Below are positions 59,064 to 64,000 of a stretch of 64,000 nucleotides of DNA, in pieces. Source of the DNA: DATFYM01 sp035315065 (GTDB lineage Bacteria > Acidobacteriota > Terriglobia > UBA7540). Each line of letters opens with the position of its first letter. Position 1 is the first letter of the stretch. The stretch covers positions 21,315 through 85,314 of the forward strand of contig DATFYM010000023.1 in assembly GCA_035315065.1 (NCBI GenBank), written 5' to 3'. The notes beneath the pieces are model-generated. The model saw only the letters and a program-made list of their open reading frames with translations, was not told where the DNA came from and made no database searches. A program made the position numbers and the translations under genes.

Positions 59064-59145
59064 GCGGCGCGGAATTCAGCCCTCTCCCGCGCGGGGGGGA
59101 AAAGGTGGCCAGCGTAGCGAGCCGGGTGAGGGGTCAGTCTGTCCA
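59064..59145. repeat. CCCTCTCCCGCG/GGGTGAGGGG dispersed element
   Basis: CAGCCCTCTCCCGCG on the left and CGAGCCGGGTGAGGGGTCAG on the right, with a GGTGGCC word in between. It is the same family as 12497-12637. It lies upstream of the PadR gene and could shape its promoter region. Confidence 0.65.
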
Positions 59146-59188
59146 AGGGAGAAGTCTAACGAAGGTAGCAGGTCCGAAAACTTTCAGG

Positions 59189-59279
59189 CATGTCATTCTG
59201 AGCGCAGCGAAGAATCCCTCTTCAACTCCGCGGTGGGCGAAAACAAAGAGAGATTCTTCGCTGCGCTCAGAATGACATG
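59189..59279. repeat. Long inverted repeat (CATGTCATTCTGAGCG arms)
   Basis: CATGTCATTCTGAGCGCAGC and onward (59189-59220) is matched by the reverse complement at 59248-59279, with near-perfect pairing over 30 bases. The inner loop is 27 bases. It lies in the gap between the PadR start and the receptor gene's end. Words of this kind are common dispersed repeats in several phyla. Confidence 0.85.
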
Positions 59280-59327
59280 CGAACGCACTTCCGACATCAT
59301 GTAGAATTCAGTGCTCGACTGTCCTCG

Positions 59328-62300
59328 TCAAAATGTAAGTCGCGCGCTCAACTGAACCTCGCGTCCGGGGTGCATGGCCATGGTGATGGTCCCGAACTGC
59401 GGTTCGTTGACGAATCGGTTCGGGGTACCGTAATTGGTGTGGTTCAAGGCGTTGAAGAACTCCGTCCGGAATTGCAGGTGGGCTGCTTCGGTCAACCGGA
59501 ATTCGCGTGAAAGCGCAAGGTCCGTGATCTGCATGCCCGGACCCTCCACGGTGTTACGTCCCACGTCGCCGAACTGGTAGGCCGGCGGAGCGGCGAACGC
59601 TGCAGGGTTGAACCATTCGGCTGAGGTGTGGGTGCCGGAGGGGAAGATGGGCTGCCCGGTCAAGTTCGCGCGGACGGGGTTTTCACCCAGCACGGTGCCC
59701 GCATTGGCTGTGTCGCCGAAAACAGAAATCGTAAGCGGATAACCCGTCTGCGCCTGGTAGATGGTGGCCAAGTTCCAACCTGAGCTCAACGATCTTAAGA
59801 AACCTTGGCCCTGCCATCCCGGCAGGTTGTAAACGAAGCTGGCCGTGAATCGATGCCGTATATCGCAAGCCAAGCCCTTTTCTGCCGCGAGGTCGGAGTT
59901 GTTTTGCGGTATTGCCGCCTCATCCATGGGTGAACGGAAGTCCGGCGCATCCGTGAGGCTCTTGGCAAAGGTGTAATTGGCCAGGAACGTGAGGCCGTGG
60001 CTGAACCGCCGGCGAGCGTCCAGCCAGCCGGCGTCGTACCAGCTTTGCGCCGAGTTCTCGAGATAGTTAATGGTGGAAACGGGGAACGTAAGGGTTGTGT
60101 CTCCGGGAGCGATGGCCACCGAAGAGGGGAACACCGTTCCGGGCAGGAAGCTGATGGTCTGGTACGGCCGGGGATGAGTCTTACTGCCAGGCACGCCGGG
60201 CCCCGGGACGGCATTGTTGATCAAATGCGATCGCTGCAGATGGAGCCCGTGTGCGCCCTGGTACCCTGCTTCCAGCACCACCTCGCCGGGCAGCGTCTTC
60301 TGAAGCGAGAAACTCCACTGATTGATGTACTGCGGCGGGCTGTTCGTTTGCGCTGAGGCGAAGCTGATCTTCGTCGTGCCGAGCACCGCGGGGTTGAAAT
60401 TGAACCCGTTGAGGCTGGGAGCGTAGTTGTCGCTCTGCTGGGTTTCCGCGAACACTAACGGAGGGACGTGGCGCTGGTTGCAGAATGTGTTCAAGTCGAT
60501 GGGGGTGTAATAAATGCCGTAAGCGCCGCGAACCACGAAGCCGAAGCGGCCGTGGACGATGTGGGCAAAGCCCACGCGCGGAGCGAAGTCGTGCATTTGG
60601 CCGTAGATCAGCCCGCGCGGCATTCCGAGCTGGCCTCCGATGAAGGCGTAGGGTACGCCGTTACGGAACACCAGGTTGCTGCTGGTGTTCGAGACATCCG
60701 AAAGCGGAGTCGCAAACTCGTAGCGCAGGCCGAGGTTCAGCGTCGTATCATTCGTAACCCGCCAATCGTCTTGTACGAATCCTTCGGTGCCCCACTGGCG
60801 CAGGTCCATGCTGGGTATGCCGGCTTGGCGTTGCTTGACGGCGGGCAGTCCGAGCAGGAAACTTGCCATCGACGCTCCGGTTCCGTCGTTGGTTTCCGTT
60901 TCGGTTGTAAACCCGTTCGTGAACTGGTAGTAGCCGCGGTTCTGGAAGAATCCCCACATCGGCCACCAGTAACGGCGGAAGTCGCCGCCCACCTTGAGCG
61001 AATGGCGGCCCATCTGGCGGTTCAGAATATCGCCGAATTGCAGCATGGTGTCCCAGGCTTCCATGGGTGTGGCCGCATAGGTGTCACCAAATTGGGTGTA
61101 GCCCTGAAGCACAAAATACGGCATGCCCCAGGCGCCCTTCCCGCCGAAGCCAATGCCCTGAATGCCCAGCGCATCGACGTAGTCGTTGGTGTTATCATTC
61201 TGGGAATATCGGTCCATGGCGAGCCGCGAAGTCCCCAGCCAAAGTGTATTAACCGTGGTGGGTGAGAAGACATGGTTATAGGAGACGGTCAGGTTCTGCG
61301 CCTGGTTGTTATCAAACGATCCGAAACCGGGAAGGTTTTGAGGCGTGAAGTCCCTTTCATGCTCGAGGGTGTAACGCACGAACAAGTTGTCGCCACTCTT
61401 GAAGTTACGGTCCAGCCGGACTGTGCCTTGATCGGAAAAATTGCCGCTGGTTCTCAAATCAAGATAGTTGTTGGAGTCTGGGCCTGCTCCAATGGGGGTT
61501 CCCATCGCCATGCCGCCCATCGACTGGCCCATCGCCATGTTCGGCAGCGGAATGCTATTCAGCACCGCCATGGATACGGAATTCATCCGTGCCATGGGCA
61601 CGACATCATTGGGAAACGGATTGCGCAGGAACTTCGGATTGCTGGGGCTCGTCGGCAGACTCGAATTATAATTCGGATTGGCGTAGGTGGTGGCGGGGTC
61701 GTAGACGGTGACACCGCTCTGGCTGAAGTCGCCCATCCGCTCCATTTCCGTGGGCACGGTTTCAATCTGGCTCACTCCGTTGCCCAGGCGGAACCCTTCA
61801 TAGTTGACAAAGAAGAAAGTGCTGTTCCGTCGGATTGGTCCGCCTAACGCGGCTCCGAACTGATTCTGCGCCAGGTGAGGCATATTGCTGGGATCGGTGA
61901 AAGTCCGCGCATCAAGGGCATTGGTACGGTTGAACTCATAGACGTCGCCGTGCAGCTTGTTGGTTCCCGATTTGGTCACGATGTTGATCTGAGCGCCGCC
62001 GGCTCCCCCGTATTGTGCCGAGTAACTGCCCGTTTGAACTTTGAATTCCTGGACCGCATCCAGGGAAGGGCTGAGGGCCAGCGTGTTGAACGTAGGATCG
62101 GTGTCGGTTGAGCCATCCAGGAGAAAATTGTTCGCGTTGGGACGGCTGCCTCCGACGCTGAGAGATGAATTCTGCTGCGGTCGCCAATACAGCGGGTTGG
62201 TGGTCCCGCTTTGCGCCCCCATGGCTTGGTGAACGCTGGGAGCAAGCTCCGCCAAGTCGAGAAGGTGCCCGCCGTTCAAGGGTAACTGGCTCGTCAAGGC

Positions 62301-62717
62301 GGGCTCGATGACCTCACCGAGACTAGCGTCTGCGGTTCGCAGCATCTGAGCTGAGCTCACCACGTCCACGTGTTGCGTCACCTGCCCGACCTTCAGGCTG
62401 ACGTCGGCTCGCAATGCCTGGTTCACTTCCAGCGTGAGGCCCCGCACGTCCGTGGTGAAGCCCTGGGCTTCCACCGTCAATTGGTACTGGCCCGGGTTCA
62501 GGCCAGGAAACTGGAATGTGCCTGCGGCCGTCGTCGCGGAGGTGCGGGAAAGGCCGGTGCGGACTTCGCTCAGAGTGACCTTGGCGTTGGGCAGAGGGAG
62601 CCCGGTGGCATCACTCACGATTCCTTCGATCTGGGCGCCCGTCCCCTGGGCAAACGCGCCCGGCCGGGCAACCGTCAGGAGGGATGTGATAACCAGCAAG
62701 AGAGTCAGTCGTCTCAT
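59328..62717 (-). CDS. TonB-dependent receptor (Oar/CarboxypepD_reg type)
   Basis: An 1129-residue outer-membrane receptor of the acidobacterial type. Signal peptide at about 1-23 (LLVITSLLTVARPGAFAQ). Residues about 28-115 form a carboxypeptidase-regulatory domain (IEGIVSDATGLPLPNAKVTL). The plug is at about 130-260 (SVGGSRPNANNFLLDGSTDT, VKTGSYSAQYGG-like segment GSYSAQYGGAGGAQINIVTK). The beta-barrel follows to the C-terminus (LSARLTF, ending in Phe). No TonB box is obvious. A Met-rich extracellular segment (NMAMGQSMGGMAMG) near 395-412 is unusual. It probably imports or binds an oligosaccharide or polymer; the ligand cannot be deduced. No SusD gene is beside it. Confidence 0.9.
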   Translation of the reverse strand: MRRLTLLLVITSLLTVARPGAFAQGTGAQIEGIVSDATGLPLPNAKVTLSEVRTGLSRTSATTAAGTFQFPGLNPGQYQLTVEAQGFTTDVRGLTLEVNQALRADVSLKVGQVTQHVDVVSSAQMLRTADASLGEVIEPALTSQLPLNGGHLLDLAELAPSVHQAMGAQSGTTNPLYWRPQQNSSLSVGGSRPNANNFLLDGSTDTDPTFNTLALSPSLDAVQEFKVQTGSYSAQYGGAGGAQINIVTKSGTNKLHGDVYEFNRTNALDARTFTDPSNMPHLAQNQFGAALGGPIRRNSTFFFVNYEGFRLGNGVSQIETVPTEMERMGDFSQSGVTVYDPATTYANPNYNSSLPTSPSNPKFLRNPFPNDVVPMARMNSVSMAVLNSIPLPNMAMGQSMGGMAMGTPIGAGPDSNNYLDLRTSGNFSDQGTVRLDRNFKSGDNLFVRYTLEHERDFTPQNLPGFGSFDNNQAQNLTVSYNHVFSPTTVNTLWLGTSRLAMDRYSQNDNTNDYVDALGIQGIGFGGKGAWGMPYFVLQGYTQFGDTYAATPMEAWDTMLQFGDILNRQMGRHSLKVGGDFRRYWWPMWGFFQNRGYYQFTNGFTTETETNDGTGASMASFLLGLPAVKQRQAGIPSMDLRQWGTEGFVQDDWRVTNDTTLNLGLRYEFATPLSDVSNTSSNLVFRNGVPYAFIGGQLGMPRGLIYGQMHDFAPRVGFAHIVHGRFGFVVRGAYGIYYTPIDLNTFCNQRHVPPLVFAETQQSDNYAPSLNGFNFNPAVLGTTKISFASAQTNSPPQYINQWSFSLQKTLPGEVVLEAGYQGAHGLHLQRSHLINNAVPGPGVPGSKTHPRPYQTISFLPGTVFPSSVAIAPGDTTLTFPVSTINYLENSAQSWYDAGWLDARRRFSHGLTFLANYTFAKSLTDAPDFRSPMDEAAIPQNNSDLAAEKGLACDIRHRFTASFVYNLPGWQGQGFLRSLSSGWNLATIYQAQTGYPLTISVFGDTANAGTVLGENPVRANLTGQPIFPSGTHTSAEWFNPAAFAAPPAYQFGDVGRNTVEGPGMQITDLALSREFRLTEAAHLQFRTEFFNALNHTNYGTPNRFVNEPQFGTITMAMHPGREVQLSARLTF

Positions 62718-62963
62718 GGGAGAACTCCTTCTCGCGCCTCGTGGCAGAATCTGCGGTCGCTCTGAAATAGTTGGAATCTCCAGTTGGAATTGCCTTTCGA
62801 GCTATCGAGCGTCGCGCACCTTTTGAATGAACACGGCCCAGACTGAAACACCCAGTTATTCAGTGACTTTGGAAGACTACCGGCGCGCCTGGTTGGAGTC
62901 AATGATCGGGAATGACTATGTGGCGTATCCATAAACAATTACAGGGAAGGATTTCTTCTGCAA

Positions 62964-63371
62964 TCAGCCGGATTCAGTGACGCCCTTGGCGTGCGCGGCA
63001 TCCAGCGCGTCGGCAAGCTGGATGCCCAGCTCCAGTAGCTCGTCGAGCGGTAGGGGAGCGCGGAGCGCTCCCCTACCAATCAACTGCCTCAACGTCTGCC
63101 CTTCCAGCAATTCCATGGCAATGAACGGCCGGCCCCCGTGCTCGTCAATATCGTAGATGGTGCAGATATTGGGGTGATTGAGGGCGGAGGCGGCCTGGGC
63201 CTCGCGCTGGAAACGCTGTAAAGCCTGATGGTCCTTGGACATTTCTTCCGGCAGGAACTTGAGCGCAACGAAGCGATGGAGTTTGGTGTCTTCGGCCTTA
63301 TAGACCACACCCATTCCACCGAAGCCGAGCTTTTCCAGGATGCGGTAATGCGAAACCGTCGTCCCAATCAT
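62964..63371 (-). pseudogene. Truncated Ser/Thr protein kinase (N-lobe only)
   Basis: From ATG 63371 the frame encodes a typical bacterial kinase start: YRILEKLGFGGMGVVYKAED with the Gly loop, VALKFLPEE with the Lys, and NHPNICTIYDIDE. It stops after ALDAAHAKG, exactly where IVHRDIKPxN (catalytic loop) should follow; TESG and a stop replace it. With no HRD or DFG, it cannot be an active kinase. A palindrome is translated as GRGALRAPLP just before. It is a 5' fragment of a larger gene, cut by recombination or deletion. Confidence 0.85.
63049..63077. repeat. Perfect palindrome inside the kinase fragment
   Basis: Two 13-base arms (GGTAGGGGAGCGC and its complement) with a 3-base loop. It inserts a few residues in frame between RQLIG and LPLDELLELG of the kinase, a place where related kinases have no such segment. 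Confidence 0.85.
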
Positions 63372-63614
63372 GATTTTGGGAGGTCACCTGAGAACCAAAC
63401 GATCTTAGCACAACCGGTCGAACACGTTGCCAACAAATCCAGGACTCTCGCAAGCCGACAGCTCGCCGGTTGGCGAACTCGAACGGATCTGGGGTTCGAC
63501 TCTGCCGTGTCCAGCGTCGACACTGTTCAACAATAGACTTTATTCATAAATAACGATATGATACTCTCCTTCGGAGTAATTTTATTGACCAGTAGTTCGA
63601 CGGAGGAAGGTTTT

Positions 63615-63785
63615 ATGTCACTTTGTAAGCGACCAACCATGACCCCCAAACGACTGGCGGCCAATGCCGCGAACGCCCAGAAATCCACCGGGCCGCGGAC
63701 CATCCGCGGCAAGATCATCTCCTCCCGGTTCAATGGGCGGAAGGGTGGTCGGCCGCCACTTCCCGGCAGCCTCGCTTTTCTGTAG
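63615..63785 (+). CDS. Small protein with NAQKSTGPRT motif, possibly frameshifted
   Basis: ATG 63615 follows GGAGGAAGG. The 56-residue product contains MTPKRLAANAANAQKSTGPR followed by TIRGK, the signature of a small conserved protein family abundant in Acidobacteria and Planctomycetes and of unknown function. Related proteins are longer. Here the frame ends at 63785, while frame +1 continues through CRQCQAAG to the segment annotated next, so a frameshift near 63750 is plausible. It lies at the end of the window with no functional partner. Confidence 0.55.
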   Translation: MSLCKRPTMTPKRLAANAANAQKSTGPRTIRGKIISSRFNGRKGGRPPLPGSLAFL

Positions 63786-63816
63786 ACAATGCCAAGCGGC
63801 GGGGCGCGTTTGGGGG

Positions 63817-63939
63817 ATGGATGATCCCGGGTACCTCAAATTGTACCTGGACGAACTCCAGAAGCTGAACCCGAGCGAGTACGCCATGACGATGCGGCTT
63901 CACCCGGAATACCAGAAGACCCTGGATATGGGATCGTGA
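63817..63939 (+). CDS. Possible small ORF or 3' part of the preceding gene
   Basis: A 40-residue frame, MDDPGYLKLYLDELQKLNPS then EYAMTMRLHPEYQK, with GGGGG right before its ATG. It is compact, helical and natural-looking. It is in a different frame from the NAQKSTGPRT gene 30 bases upstream and may be its frameshifted C-terminus. The following 60 bases show no gene. Confidence 0.35.
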   Translation: MDDPGYLKLYLDELQKLNPSEYAMTMRLHPEYQKTLDMGS

Positions 63940-64000
63940 GGCTGACGACTAAGAGTTTCGGACTGATGATTTTACCATAAGAGTAACTGGGTTGTTTGAG

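Noticed and set aside
59189..59279. Inverted repeat as terminal repeats of an insertion sequence
   Set aside because: Only 27 bases separate the arms and no transposase is present; it is a dispersed hairpin element.

Overview
The window looks like chromosome of an acidobacterium of the Bryobacterales/Solibacter type (Acidobacteriota, Terriglobia). This is inferred from gene content, not from a marker gene: ADOP-type permeases next to a PadR regulator, a TonB receptor with an N-terminal carboxypeptidase-regulatory domain, a hybrid type II secretion/type IV pilus operon, high-GC codon use, and many palindromic and heptamer intergenic repeats. No rRNA or tRNA gene was seen. The one stable RNA is rnpB.

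Layout. 1-15.3 kb (+): the right-hand part of a contractile injection system (phage-tail-like, eCIS class). It has a gp25 wedge protein, two large baseplate-assembly proteins (one with an inserted Trp-rich tandem-repeat block), a gpI-like tail protein, a DUF6519/beta-helix protein, and a DUF4157 protein that ends in a second HExxH protease-like domain and is the likely effector. Sheath, tube and ATPase genes are not in the window and would lie to the left. 15.3-16.5 kb: a decayed stretch with a 52-bp tandem repeat and a broken DUF4157 remnant. 16.5-23.1 kb (+): GH9 glycosidase, Na+/sugar symporter, cellobiose/mannobiose 2-epimerase and GH130 mannosylglucose phosphorylase, which together form a beta-mannobiose/cello-oligosaccharide uptake and phosphorolysis route. 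23.2-23.8 kb (-): RNase P RNA carrying a palindromic element. 23.9-29.2 kb (+): HExxH protein, thymidine kinase-like protein and DNA polymerase I with in-frame insertions. 29.2-32.8 kb: esterase, amidohydrolase and a MEDS-domain protein. 32.9-37.9 kb (-): three secreted proteins (Ig-repeat lipoprotein, unknown, metzincin).

38.4-49.3 kb (-): a secretion/pilus operon in transcription order secretin, two pseudopilins, GspF, GspE, a frameshifted small gene, PilM, PilN, PilO, PilP-like and a third pseudopilin-like gene. 49.6-53.2 kb: DUF2461, YbjQ, a serine beta-lactamase-like hydrolase and a VOC protein. 53.2-59.0 kb (-): PadR with two duplicated ADOP permeases, one of them frameshifted. 59.3-62.7 kb (-): TonB-dependent receptor. 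63-64 kb: a truncated Ser/Thr kinase and small ORFs.

The most unusual signal is genome-level. At least seventeen loci carry tandem heptamers, mostly arranged as facing inverted arms. Each locus has its own heptamer word, and several arms are read through as protein, including the leader peptides of all three pseudopilin genes. Separate palindromic elements have entered rnpB, polA and a kinase gene.
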